Shown here piece after piece: positions 1 to 10,942 of a stretch of 64,000 nt of DNA. Source of the DNA: Flammula alnicola. Lineage: Eukaryota; Basidiomycota; Agaricomycetes; Agaricales; Strophariaceae. The translations under genes and the position numbers were made by a program. Positions within the stretch are counted from its first letter, which is position 1. Every line of letters begins with the position of its first letter. The notes beneath the pieces were generated by a model, which was given only the letters and a program-made list of their open reading frames with translations, was not told where the DNA came from and did not search any database. The stretch is from NCBI GenBank assembly GCA_015499995.1, contig JADNRV010000029.1, forward strand, positions 124,001 to 188,000, in the 5' to 3' direction.

Positions 1-137
1 ACTCTATATTTGGTACGGCCATTATGTACTTCTGACAAACTTAAAACAGTTTTACTACAAAACGAGTGTACGTATTTCGAAAAGAGTGAGATGTATGGGT
101 ACTCAGTACTCGTACTACTCAGCTCCATGTTCAAGAT

Positions 138-1736
138 CTACACATCATCCACACGATACTTGGTGTCGACGACCCTTCCATCCGCCGTCTCAGTAATCAC
201 TTCTTTCTGAACATGAATGGAGTGAATGGTTGGGCCTGTCCCGATTCGGTGGTGCATCTGATAGCCCTGATACAAAATTAAATAAGAAAAGAAACTTAAA
301 GATAGTAGTCAGGACGCTTACTTCACTATCAGCCGGATCATCACCTAGTGACTTAAGGGCAGTCCGAGCATTGAGTGTATCCAGCAATGTCTTTCAAGCT
401 TCATGAGAACACAATTCATTAACGACGCAGAAATGGGGCTTACATTGGTGTAGATACGACCAAGCGGGTACACGAACATGGCATACACGTTCGTGTTGCG
501 GTGCATCTGGAAGCTGTACAGATCAGCAAGCGCGAATACCGATGCAAACAGCCCTGTTTGAACAGCGCCGCGAATGATACGATTGATGATCGTGTCAGTT
601 CTGCGGAATCCAGTGCGCGAGCGGCTCAAAGCAATTGCAAGGACAACTAGATTATTACACATCAGCAAGACAGTGACTGGGCGAGAATATTATATCAAAC
701 CTGTGATTAAAATATCAGCACTTGTTTGGAAAACCAGCCAACAAGTGACGAAGGGGCCTAAAACACCGAATTTTGCGACGCTGGGATAAGATACAACACG
801 TTAGTAGCCAGACACAAAAAAGCAACAACGACGGACTCGCGCAAGATTCCCGAGTAGATACCAGCATACACTGCAAAGAAGAACCCCAGAACGCTCAACA
901 TTCCGATGAACGCCACGAGTAATTTGCTCTTGGTCAGCATCAGGACACTTTACAAAATGTCAAATGAGAGACTGAACTAACGATTGGAAAGAAAATCACG
1001 ACTCACCGATGGCCCAAGAAAAACTGGGTGACCAACGCTGCCAGCGCAGTTGCCACAGCGGTAAAGGGAATCGTCCAGGTAATAACTGTTGTATCACATA
1101 TGATCGGCAAGACTGAGCCCCCCAGTAGCAGTGAGACCTACATTCTAAACTGGCTGGGTTGTTGTAGTTGGTGACGCTTATGTCGAATTGTAAGAACGTG
1201 ATGAAAAATTAAGGTTGGCTACGAAACTTACCACATGTCCCATGCGGCGTATACAGCACTGTATAGTATGTGCGTGAGATTCTACGGAACGAGACATGGC
1301 TAAATGTATAGTTACACTCCACTATGCACCGTGTCGAGGACAAACAAGCCTCCCACGATTGCCCTAGAGGAAGTCGTAAGGAGTTGAAATATATAGAGTA
1401 GGACTAGTAGCGGAAATACCTGATCCAGAGCCGATCGTTGAATTCTGCAAGATGGGAGTATTTACGAGTCAGAACGCTGGACGTAGAGTCTATAATACAT
1501 AACGACGCACTTGTGTTATGATAGACGAAGAACTGGTACGTGACAAGACCATAAAGATAGGTATTGACTGTCAGGAAGTCAAATGTCAGCACCGACGAAT
1601 TATCATTTATCTGGGAGACTTACAGAACAGTCCTACAAGGAGGACTCCTGTCGAAAAATGGAACTGCTACGTCAGCGACAACAAACGTTATGACAGGTGG
1701 AGAGGGCCTACCAATGACCAGGTCGAATTCACCCAT
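138..1736 (-). CDS. DUF6534 integral membrane protein
   Basis: This gene encodes a multi-exon membrane protein of the DUF6534 type, a family greatly expanded in Agaricomycetes and of unknown function. Conserved pieces fall in order along the minus strand. They are an N-terminal helix ending NTYLYGLVTYQFFVYHN, then NDRLWIRAIVGGLFVLDTVH, then LYSAVYAAWDMW, then VTNYNNPASL, then TWTIPF with FFLGHR, then a helical hairpin starting MLTKSKLLVAFIGML. Last comes the family's C-terminal signature RTDTIINRIIRGAVQTG, with YAMFVYPLGRIYTN and LDTLNAR following. The last exon (138-266) encodes a soluble tail ending YRVDDV before a TAG. About seven hydrophobic segments are implied. Introns are short (35-60 bp) and GT-AG. 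The family and the 3' end are secure. The first exon is uncertain: ATG 1736 is the nearest candidate, but the splice joining it to the GVLLVGLF segment is not clear. Confidence 0.8.
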
Positions 1737-2413
1737 CTTGATAATTGAAGGCCAGATATGAAGGTAGGTTATGAGTTACGTCCTTATCTTGGCGATGGAG
1801 TACATAGGGCATTTATAAGTAATTCTAGCAGTGAAGGGGCGCTGCATCATGCGAGAGAAGTGACATTGGAAGTCGACAACTGTATATGTTACCACTTCTT
1901 TTGAAAATGTCGTAAGTTACAGTTGTCAATTCACGATGGGCGTCCAGCCAGCCGATGAAAGGGTACGTGATCCAGGAGAACTTAAAGGGTCGGACACTTT
2001 CGTCGTCGAGACATCCCACAGAAGGGCATCCCGGTCTAGGCACTGTGCAACTTGTATCGTCCTTCGGAACATCGTTTACTTCCTCGAAAAGATATTTGCG
2101 TTGGATCGATTGGCCGTTGTATATTTCCAGACAAAGCTCGAAAGGGAAGCTTGAGAAGGAGGACTTCACAAACATCAATCTTAGTTGGAGTCAAGTTGGG
2201 GTGTAATTTTTTTTCCTAACCGTGACCGCTGCTCTGATGTGATAAGCGAAATCGCCCTAATCTATTAATAGGAAGTCATGACGGGGCCCGTCATCCGGTA
2301 TTGTAGTATACCGCAGAAGACCACTCAGAGCGATGCAGAACATTGAAATACTTTCTTCATGAGAAAGTCTTAGATCTCAGAAAAATGCAGCAGTGTAAAA
2401 CTTGGAGTCCGTC
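1737..2413. other. Intergenic stretch, no convincing gene
   Basis: Open frames occur on both strands around 1825-2206, and both look moderately protein-like. Neither shows a recognisable motif, splice pattern or clear start. I see no repeat or RNA gene here. Confidence 0.4.
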
Positions 2414-3175
2414 TTACGGCGTGACTCGGATGCCACTGCTTTCAATGGTGGAGGATTGTCCCGAAGGAAGGGGAGGGACCTGCGCATTAATGTTGCTCAA
2501 AGAATTGTCTTCGATGGTTTCTTCGGTTGTGGGCTGGCTGTAGAAATGTGGCGAAGAGACTCTCAAAGTTGATGGAATGTGAAGGCTCGTTTGACTGATA
2601 TGTCCGGGAGAGTTAACTTCGATTGGAGAGGTGACTTCAACAATGGGTGACGGAGGGCGAGGAGAGCGGCTTTGTGATGGATTTACATTGTCTATGTGGA
2701 GAAGGTCTGGCGCAGAATTGGAGTATCGTGGTACTTTAAAGGGAACAGGTCGGGTGCGTGTAGTAGGATGAACTGTTTCTAGTTCAAATGTCGAACCAGC
2801 AGCTGAGAAATAATGGCCGGATTCTAAATCGCGGTCAATGGATGGCGGCGCTCCTTCGAGAGAAATAATGCCGCCATTTAGTGAGATGGTGTATGACGCA
2901 GAGTGTTGGAAGTCTGAATGGGATGCCTACTCCTTCGAATCTTCTTTGATTTTAGATTCTTCCTTTGAGCCGGTCGGTTGGCCCTCCTTCGTCGATGACA
3001 ACGGTTCGTTAATACCTCTGCCTGAAGAGCTTGTCCTTGAGTGAAAAGTAGAACCCCAAAAAGCCAACCGCCCAAGAATGCTTGCAAGCGCCCGTCGTAT
3101 AAGGCCTGGCTTCATGATCCGCGATAGCAGCCTCCAAAGACCTAAGAGTAGTGAAAGGAGCCAAGACGTAGACAT
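2414..3175 (-). CDS. Uncharacterised Ser/Pro-rich protein with N-terminal hydrophobic helix
   Basis: This two-exon gene was assembled by hand. Exon 1 starts at ATG 3175 with MSTSWLLSLLLGLWRLL, a signal-anchor-like hydrophobic stretch followed by basic residues. An intron with donor gtatta near 3018 and acceptor cattcag joins it in phase to a long second exon. That exon encodes a polar tail rich in Ser, Pro, Thr and Asn, with repeated SP dipeptides such as SPRPPSPIVEV, and it ends RVTP before TAA 2414-2416. The product is about 240 residues. Without the intron the frame meets a TAG, which is the main argument for splicing. The composition fits the cytoplasmic tail of a membrane protein. No family was recognised. 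An alternative acceptor (gagtag) would fuse a different upstream frame, so the N-terminus is less sure than the tail. Confidence 0.55.
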
Positions 3176-3385
3176 GTAAATACCATATCACACTGCGTGA
3201 AGAGGTGGGACACTCTGCAGTTCAGCATGAATACACCACTCTCAATATGAGGTTTCTTACGTAAGAGAGGGGTTATTCTTAGATCGCGAAACCTTTCGTT
3301 TCTTGGTGCAAGACTATCCGGCCCCTTCGCCTAGTTTTCCTGTTACTTTCCAATCATTCAATAAATTTTCATTTGTTAAATTTGA

Positions 3386-4581
3386 TTAACTAAATAAATT
3401 GTCTAGAGACGAAGAGCGGTGCCTGTAAAAGGCCGAACTTATGCAGTGAAGATCTGAATAGGCGCCGAAATGAATTGCTTCATCCGAGGCTAATCCAGTG
3501 GTTCTGAACCTGTTGAAACTGATTATAAACAAAAATTTATTGATTTCAGAAGTAGGATACGTACCCAAAGCTGATAAGGGAAGTCCAAGGACTTCCGTCA
3601 GTATGAATTCTGTGCTTGCTTTTTGGAACACCCAGTTCGATCCTTTCTTGACCATGGTGCCGCACACTTTGCCTTCGTCATCGACATCGCACCAAACCGT
3701 GCCGGAATTAATCGTGTCTTTGAGAAACTTCGAATGGTCGGGTGAAAAAGATTTCTCGAGCGACGATCGGTAGATAGGGATAGGTTTGATGGACACGGAA
3801 TAAACGGGCATTCGCTTTACTGTTGAGAAAGAAATAAATGGTTTAATCTGGTATGAAAGAATGAGAGAGGATGGATGTGCTTTCTTACTATAAAACACGC
3901 ATATGAGAGTGCCCATCAGTTTGTCATTCTTAGAACTATACGCTTTAGTCATTTCCATAAAGTCGGGCGCTATATGCTTGACATTCTCTCGAATATTTTG
4001 AAGAAGGAATTTATGGTCTTTTTCCCCAACATCTGCATCAGCCACTCCTTCGGGATCGTTTGACAGCATCATGGACTGGATTTCGAAAAACTTGGCAGGG
4101 TCTCCAGCGTGGTCCTCTCGTTGCTTCAACGTTATTATCGCGTAGTCTTTGTTCAAATCGAAATCCTTCGAGAGGCGGAAAAGATCTGCTCCTAGATGCT
4201 CAAGCATGTAGAAGTGCAAATTCATCCAGTCTCCAAGGTAAAGACTGTCCTGGTGAAGCGGAACCCACTCGTCTTCGACAGCGACTTTCCCCAATATATC
4301 CGACCTCTCGTCCTGGCAGTATTCCTTGTGGCGCTTCCAATGGGCCTTTTGGTGCTCTCGACTCTGAAAACGCAAATTGAACGAGGGCTTCGCGCATGCT
4401 AAATCAATGAGATGGCGACGTTACTTACACAATAGAAGACATGTTTACAGTCTGCACAACGACGGAGAGATGGACCATCTGGGGCTCTTGGTTCGAAGCA
4501 ATAACCGCACATTATGGGGAGATTGCGACTGACAACATCGTGTGTGCCAGGTTTATGAGGCTTGTATTGTGCTTTCATCAT
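3386..4581 (-). CDS. MYND-type zinc finger protein
   Basis: The gene starts at ATG 4581. The MYND finger lies at the N-terminus: CGYC, CADCKHVFYC, and after an intron SREHQKAHWKRHKEYC. The splice runs from gtaagt after FYC to tttcag before AGT CGA, in phase 0. MYND domains bind two zinc ions and usually recruit partner proteins through proline-rich peptides. In the usual YCSxxCQxxHW core the third residue after SRE should be Cys; here it is His (codon CAC), which could still bind zinc. The remaining 270 or so residues form an acidic, helical body without a recognised domain, a common layout for Agaricomycete MYND proteins. Two further introns interrupt it, near 3818-3895 and near 3500-3570. 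The last exon ends DNLFS before TAA at 3386. The family is sure; the role is unknown. Confidence 0.85.
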
Positions 4582-4881
4582 GGTGGTTCGTGGAAGAGTG
4601 CAATGTTACGTTTCTCTTTTACATAAATTGGTGACGGCGTTGATGGTAAGGTAAATTTAGGTCACATGAGCGTGAAGTCAGGCATAAGGCTAAGGATTGA
4701 CCAAGACAATAAGTCCAAGGCTTGGTTTCCTTAACCTTCCTGTGCTACAGGAGAAACGCCATGGGTCCAGCTTCAGAACCAAAAAAAAACGCTCGATATG
4801 TATCATGGTCTGGCAACGCCACGATCTGCGAGAGCGAGTCGTGAACCCTGCCGTGCTCAAACGAATCTTTTGACATCTATA
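4582..4881. other. Short intergenic gap
   Basis: This gap lies between the start of the MYND gene and the stop of the RMD1 gene. It is AT-rich and has no coding signal. It probably holds the promoter of the MYND gene and the 3' end of RMD1. Confidence 0.5.
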
Positions 4882-6859
4882 TCAGGACTGGACCATCATA
4901 CGCTCCAACGTTCTGAGTGCGTCGTCTCGCGAAATAGCTGGGAGATTTGCAGCTGCCAACTTGATCTTTTCTCCCGAGGCTGCATGGAAAACCAGTCGTG
5001 CGATGACTTCGCCCTAGAAAGACATCAGTGACTTGCGTATCCCAACTGGCAACTGGCATAGACATACTATTTCCACTAGGCAGGCTACAACGATGAGCCA
5101 AATAACAATCCACGTAATTCGTTCCATGGCAGAATTATTAAGGTGATCGTGGATGGCATCCAACTGCGCCGAAAATACTCAGAAATTGCACGATGAGAAA
5201 GATACGCAGAGACTCACGAAATCACTCGCTACTCCCAGCTTCTCATTTAAAACCTGCACACGCGGCTTGATCTCCATATACTCGCGAACTGCATCATACA
5301 ACTCCTTCAAGCTCGCTTCGCTCCAGAACAGCTCCGGCACGTCCAGGACATTGGACACCAGGTTCACATCGCGACGCAACTTGAAGAGGCGCCCGGTCAG
5401 CTTGAGCGCGTCGTGGCGGCGCAGTTTCAGTGCGCCTGACGCTGCGAGCTGTTTGGGTATGGACATCGTAAGGGGCGAAGAGAGAACGCGTTGCGCGTTC
5501 GTCTCGTAACGTGCGAGAAGGGTTGATTGGGCGAGGGCGTGAGCGATGGAGAGTTTGAGGAGGTGGGAACGAGATTTGAGCGCTAAGAGGCATTGTTATG
5601 AACGTCGAAACTAGATGGTTAAAAAGACTCACTGAAGAAATCGTTGTATATGCGCGGATACGCGATGTGTGGGTCGTGCTGCAGCAAGACTTAATATACG
5701 GGATAAGGGTGAGACTGCGGAACGACATACAGTGAAATGGCATTCTTCAATCTCCCAATCGCTTTCGTCGATCTTTCGCTTCATGATGCCCGCTTTCTCA
5801 ATGTCTTCGAGGATATCCTTCTCCTGTTGTTCCTCCAGCCCAAAGAAAACGACCACCCCGTATTCAAAAAAGACCGCCTCTGCGACGTTATCGTCGCTCC
5901 GCGTTGGCGGTTCCTCTGGCGTCTCCAGTGGGGCCTTCCACCGGTTGTAGGTACCAGGATCTGTCTCTGCTCCAGCATCGATTTCGGGCTGGTTCACTTC
6001 CGGCAGGACCTCCGAGGTGCGTGGAATTTCGTGTTCTGGCTCGGTCATGAAACCACTCGGTTCGGTCTCGGTTTCTCCGTCGGTCTCTGGGAGCGACGGA
6101 ACGTTGGGGTGCGCAATTGCTGACTTTCGAGGGTCAACAGGCGAGCTGGAGGAAATGTATCCTTCTGTATTTTCTGGATGGGCGGACGGAGAGGTGAAGT
6201 ATGTGCCTTGGTATCCGTTCTCTTCTGCTTCAGAGAGATGAGAATGAAAAGACTTTCCAGCTTTCATTTTGGACGGTGCTGAAGACCGAACATTCGCATT
6301 TGGTCCATATCCTGGTAGGAGGGGTAGGTGGTACATCTGAAAATGTTCTGTTGTTCGTCTGGTAGCATGCGAAGATAAGGTGACTTACGACATACAGCGC
6401 CTCGTCAAAAGCTCTTGGATATACATTGTGCTCTCTCTTCAGAAAAGAGGACAGAAGCTTCATCTTGAAGGATTCCGCAACACAATACGCCGTAATCCTC
6501 TTGAAACCGGCCTCCTTTCGTTGGTCTTTGCTCATCCGCTCAGCTTGACTCTTGTACTCTCGCACACCGCCGTCCGTCTCATGCCCCAGGGTCAGATCGT
6601 CTTCCACGTCCGCCAGTAAAGGTCGCGTTTGGGGCGCCGAAGGTAGCTCCACGAGCTTGTGCGTCGTCTTTGATGACCGCTGAGCCTTGGGCCCAGACGT
6701 TAGTCCGGCCACTGAGGCTCGTCGTGACATTGAGGGGCCATTGGACGGGTTTCTGTTGCTAGATACACCGAGAGATGCAAGGCGCGATATGGGTTTCCGT
6801 CTGGGTAAGTGGGTGTTTGAAGGGAGCCGACTAGCGGGCGACGCTGGATTGAGCGACAT
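4882..6859 (-). CDS. RMD1: RMD1/RMND1-family (DUF155) protein
   Basis: The protein is read from six exons: 6859-6389, 6336-5731, 5678-5633, 5582-5218, 5163-5068 and 5013-4882. The first 300 or so residues are low-complexity and rich in Ser, Pro and Glu. The DUF155 domain then begins with FFEYGVVVFFGLEEQ and continues with SIAHALAQSTLLARYE, LTGRLFKLRRDVNLVSNVLD and PELFWSE. It goes on through LKELYDAVREYMEI and RVQVLNEKL to a C-terminal helix MERITWIVIWLIVVACLVEI and the tail GEVIARLVFHAA. Yeast Rmd1 is needed for meiotic nuclear division. The human relative RMND1 is a mitochondrial inner-membrane protein supporting mitochondrial translation. The single C-terminal transmembrane helix matches the family. 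All junctions are GT-AG and in phase, and the gene appears intact. Confidence 0.92.
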
Positions 6860-7495
6860 GTAAAGCCTTGTTCAAATCGTGTAGCTTGTAATTTAGGTGT
6901 TGAAACCGAATTTCTGAGTATTTGCACAACGCCTTGTATAAATGTAGTGGAAGTTTGAGTCTAGGTCGAGGTGGCCAGCAGCCAAACACAGGCCCCACCG
7001 TCACTGTCGTCGTCATTGTTCCCACAAACATGGTCGGATGATATTATAGTTAAATTCAGGCAATTCAGCCTACATACTGCAATTATTATCACGGAGCAAT
7101 CTTAGACGCGTAAGTGGCACAGGAAAGGGTACAACATCGTCTGGAAAATAAAAAGGTATTTGATAATGGGATTTCAATATATATGGACAGGAGAGAAAAC
7201 ATTGAATACTCGTTTAGTGGGCTGCAGATTAGGAGCAAGTATGAAGCAGGGAATGAGGCCTTTAATCCTGGAGGTGGAGACGAAAAGCATTATGCTTGAC
7301 ATGGCCTTCTTCGAAAAACGTCCCAGCGGCCAATTTGCAAACAATCAAGCGAGGTTGAAGAAACAACCGCGATGCGTCAATAAGCTGTAAAGCATCCTCT
7401 TCGAAAATGACAGTCTTCAGGCATCGGCTGGCATCGGAGGAGCCTCTGTCGTGATTACATCCCACGTGAAGCATCCGACTCCCGAGTCCTCTCGT
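6860..7495. other. Intergenic, no confident gene
   Basis: This is upstream of the RMD1 start. A 70-codon minus-strand open frame (7262-7474) has no recognised motif. I see nothing else. Confidence 0.35.
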
Positions 7496-7920
7496 TCTAC
7501 TTGATTTCAGGCATTGCGCCTGGTTGCCGAATATTATCGTTAACCAGAAATACGAGAGTTTTGTCAGCCCAAGTTCTCAATGAGGGCAACAAGTTGTCAG
7601 AATCGAGGGCTAGTGAGGAAGAGGGCAATGGGAAGGTTGATGATCACTACTGTCACCTAATTTGCCTCGGCCTGTGAAATAAAATGTAAGTTTCTTAATT
7701 TTTGTTCGTGTTTATGACCATCACTCACGTAGGAGGACAAAAAAGCCAGAGTACATCTGCTTTATCTTGTCTATATCCTCCCAGGATTTTATCAAGGGTT
7801 CCATTTGTTGCTTGCAACGACAAACATCACAAATATTCAGTATTTCCTGTCGACAAGTCGGACCAGAAAGTGCAGGACTTATTTAGGGTCGGGTTTATCA
7901 AGAAAGTTATGAGATGAAGT
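7496..7920 (-). CDS. Possible gene fragment, unrecognised
   Basis: A spliced minus-strand reading is suggestive but unproven. An exon around 7736-7870 reads a helical stretch that includes MEPLIKSWEDIDKIKQMYS. A canonical gtgagt donor and ttcacag acceptor then join it to RGKLGDSSDHQ. The following sequence looks coding only in another frame (NLLPSLRTWADKTLVFLVND, ending MPEIK before TAG at 7496). Joining the two would need one extra base near 7625. I do not recognise the family. It could be a real small gene with a missing base, or chance. Confidence 0.25.
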
Positions 7921-8520
7921 CTTCATTACTTATTCACGACTCGTGAAGGCAAGGCTAGCGATAAATTATCTGAGTGTGCCAATACGTTCGAGGATGAGTC
8001 AGTTGAGGAAGAGGACCGAAAACGACAAGCGTTACATATCTTTTTGGAGATTTCCATAGACCCATTTCATTCCGACTTTAATTCTGCCGCTATTCCGTAA
8101 GAAAAGAAAAAGAACGGAGTCGCATAGGGAATTCGACGGTTTTCGTCATCTTCTTCATCGCAACACGGCCGCTTTAGGCGGCTAGGACTTCTGATGTGGG
8201 TTGCGAACTGGAGAGTGGTTGTGAACTGGAGAGGAGTTGTGAAGAAAATAGCTGGAGGACATGGATGGAGGAAGATTAGACTCATAGAGGAAGAGAACAG
8301 TTCTGCGTAACCCTGCTGCCCTTCCTTTTTTGGCGTATTTGAAATTCTCCTTAAAAGGCGATTCACGTGCCTCGCTTAGTGAAATGGTTGTGCGACGGGT
8401 TGAGGGCGCGTGTAAAAATCAGACTACATCATCAGGAAAAAACGCCCGGCTCGTAGTCACCTGCCAAGCTTTGTTGTAGAATATAGGCTCCGGTTGCTTA
8501 CATCGATGTTGCATGTGCTT
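7921..8520. other. Intergenic, no confident gene
   Basis: A 99-codon minus-strand frame (8067-8366) is low in complexity and shows no domain. There is no RNA gene or repeat that I can support up to the transposon boundary. Confidence 0.35.
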
Positions 8521-8529
8521 ATGTTGATC
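8521..8529. repeat. Target-site duplication, left copy (9 bp)
   Basis: ATGTTGATC lies immediately outside the left inverted repeat and is repeated exactly at 9166-9174. Confidence 0.88.
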
Positions 8530-9165
8530 GGATAAAACTATTCAGAAACCCCCTTTCTGCGAGAAACCCCAATGCTTATATAGAAACCCCGTTTCTGGGA
8601 GAACAAACAACGTCGGCAGAAATGCCGAGATTTAAACTCCGAAGCGTTGTACCCGACTTTCGCCACACGTGACTTTGTGGCAAAACGCATCGGAAGATGC
8701 ATAAGAGCGGAATGGCTGGTGCAGAGGTGGTTTTCTGTCTTCACTGATAGATGGCGACAGCGCTCAGGGGACCATTGGAGGCCTCAACACCTTCTTAGTC
8801 GGCAAAAACATTCAGATGACGCATCTGCAGATTGAATTCAGATAAATATAAGTACTGAAAGAGAGAATTAGAAAGGATCCCAACGGATATAACAAAGGTG
8901 TACCATAAGAATTTATACTAATCTAATGAGGATAAAAGAAAGGCCAAGTGGTGGTTGAAATCGACGACGGGAACTTGAAGGAGAGGCAGTCTCAGAAATG
9001 CCTCTCATAAGACATGTTCGGCATCACACGGCAAGGTCACCCTCGGCATTGGTCGGCAACAAGCAAGCTCATTTGTATGTAAACAATGACTTTATGGGGT
9101 TTCTCGCTTAAAGTGTAGAAACCCGGGGTTTCTCGCAGAAAGGGGGTTTCTGAATAGTTTTATCC
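8530..9165. mobile_element. Non-autonomous Mutator-like MITE with 41-bp perfect inverted repeats
   Basis: The left end begins GGATAAAACTATTCAGAAAC and the right end is its exact reverse complement, identical for 41 bp. The element is 636 bp long. It is flanked on both sides by the same 9 bp, ATGTTGATC (8521-8529 and 9166-9174), a clean target-site duplication. Inside the ends the motif GAGAAACCCC recurs several times in both orientations, as subterminal repeats often do. No transposase reading frame is present. Long inverted repeats with 9-bp duplications are the usual mark of the Mutator-like superfamily, so that is the inferred class; hAT elements (8 bp) are less likely. The perfect ends suggest a recent insertion. 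Confidence 0.9.
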
Positions 9166-9174
9166 ATGTTGATC
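9166..9174. repeat. Target-site duplication, right copy (9 bp)
   Basis: ATGTTGATC lies immediately outside the right inverted repeat and matches 8521-8529. Confidence 0.88.
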
Positions 9175-10149
9175 TGCATCGCCTATGATCATTCTGGGAG
9201 TCGTCACTAGCGGCTAAGTTGTGCCTTGTTGCATTGGCATGCAGCTGCATTGTTCGGCATAGTGTGCTGTACGGACTATGGATCACTACAAAGACTATAG
9301 ATTATTGTAATCTTTGAAAGCAACTATGTAGAGGTACATTATGATTAAAAGCACTTGGCAGTGGAATTTACTTTAATAAATGTCTCGATACAACACTACT
9401 GTACTCCGCTGCAAGTGTTGCCCTCTTTTTGCAGGCTCCAACTTCCGAGTCATTGATTGGAGCTCAACCTGCAAGCAGTCAACCTTTTGCCACTATCGCA
9501 GCAGGGCTCACCACATCCTCGGATGCTCGCACATGTCGTTCGAGTCCGCTTGGGTATATAGTAAGGATCCAACACTGATCGCCAGTGCTCGGGGGTGAAA
9601 TCTGGTGAAATTCGCAAAGTTCATTTGAACTCCGACATCACGTGACATTGTTGATCAAAGTTCAACTTCGTCGCCTTGTCTATCGAGTGTCAACCCAGCT
9701 TGTCCTCTTCCCACCACAGCCCACTGCCCTCAGGCCTCAACTCTCGTGTCCCTCGACACCCAACGACGCTACCATGGAGGCTGGAATGCCTCACTAGATG
9801 ACTTTCCTTCAGCAGACCCTGTTAACGTCGTTTTTGTGCAGATACCCAACGATGGGAGGTGACAATCCAACAGATCGTAAGTTCTCGGCCCCGGATGTAT
9901 CGTTCAACGCCACTAACACAACATTCTCTAGTCTAGCGAAGCCGATGACACTGTTAACTGCAACACGCAACACACAAGCGATGGTGAGTGGTCCCATGCA
10001 ACACACAAGCGATGGTGAGTGGTCCCATGCTATTCTGCTCATGCCATCAGTGCTATGCCCCTGCCGTGCTGCTGCTGATTGGTTACAGCTTTGGATCCCG
10101 CTTTCTCGGAGGATTACTGCTCTCAAGACGGAAAGAGCTTTGCCTGTGT
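9175..10149. other. Accessory DNA with weak coding trace and a 31-bp tandem duplication
   Basis: A plus-strand frame (about 9660-9857) without a clear ATG reads HGGWNASLDDFPSADPVNVV. A plausible short intron separates it from a following exon near 9931. This may be the remnant of a gene into which the Tc1/mariner element at 10152 inserted. I do not recognise it. The block also contains a perfect 31-bp tandem duplication (9967-10028). Confidence 0.3.
9967..10028. repeat. Perfect 31-bp tandem duplication
   Basis: The units 9967-9997 and 9998-10028 are identical. Each contains a gtgagt splice-donor-like string, so the duplication also duplicates a potential donor site. Confidence 0.9.
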
Positions 10150-10319
10150 TACAGCCGTTTCGGAAATTCTTGTCCGCGGCGATTTCCGACGTTTTTTAAA
10201 TAAAATAAACAAAACAAATCGAGAAAATGAGAAAAATTCAGAAAATTCAAAATCGTAGCTTCCACCGTCTCTACTGCTTGTAAACAAGCATCTACACTCT
10301 GTTAAATATCCGTACATCA

Positions 10320-10437
10320 TGTCTAATGACTACGTCAATCATCCCTCAGACTTTTCCGTTTCTGACAGCGAAGAGAACATCGGAGACAGCAATTCTGGCC
10401 CCGAGCCAGAGATCAAGACACATGGCAAATATTCCTG
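10320..10437 (+). pseudogene. Acidic leader frame inside the Tc1/mariner element
   Basis: ATG 10320 opens 38 codons rich in Ser, Asp and Glu (MSNDYVNHPSDFSVSDSEEN), ending at TGA 10435-10437. The same frame continues after the stop as acidic sequence (GPEDFEGEEDDNEGE). It looks like a broken accessory or transposase N-terminal frame, inferred only from composition and position. Confidence 0.3.
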
Positions 10438-10639
10438 ATATTTTGAGTGTATCCAGATTATGAAAAGCCTTGGGAAAGGCCCTGAAGACTTTGAGGGTGA
10501 GGAGGACGACAATGAAGGTGAGCTTTCTGACGTACTCACATTGCACTGTCAGCATGTCTGACCACTGAGCTTTGGACAGAACACGAGGCTCCAGAAGCCT
10601 TGAAAATTCATCTTTCTACATCGAAAGCTGTGCCCGATG

Positions 10640-10942
10640 CTACCTAACAAGATGATTCAGGTCCTGCAGGCGGCGGCCCATGGAGGGAGCGCTGTTGTGG
10701 AGATTTAAGCCTACCTCATCAAGGTAGAGCTCAGGGCTCTCCTGCATGAGCTCGCACAGCTCCGCTATGACTTTGCTGTGAAGAATACGAGGTCTACCGT
10801 GCAGGGAGGATGGAGGGTCAACTCGACCGTGAGTCTCATAGTTACTGTGCCAGCGTGGAGTGCTTTTGGGTGACACTCCGAGGGCGTCTGCATTTTCGGA
10901 CAATTCCCAGCCATCGTCGAGCAGCCCTTGAGACACTTTCAC
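10640..10942 (-). pseudogene. Transposase DNA-binding (helix-turn-helix) remnant
   Basis: About 100 codons inside the Tc1/mariner element read like the homeodomain-like N-terminal part of fungal Tc1-type transposases. There is a helix-turn-helix ending ALGVSPKSTPRW, then the linker motif GRPRILHSKV, then LCELMQESPELYLDEV, which matches the usual LxxLYLDE segment. No ATG opens the frame (position 10942 reads GTG), and stops lie just upstream. The catalytic DDE domain that should follow is absent. The frame is therefore a truncated relic. Its strand gives the orientation of the original transposase. Confidence 0.65.

Noticed and set aside
6860..7031. Upstream extension of the RMD1 gene
   Set aside because: Hydrophobic and proline-rich readings here have no in-frame splice to ATG 6859, and the protein is already longer than the family norm.
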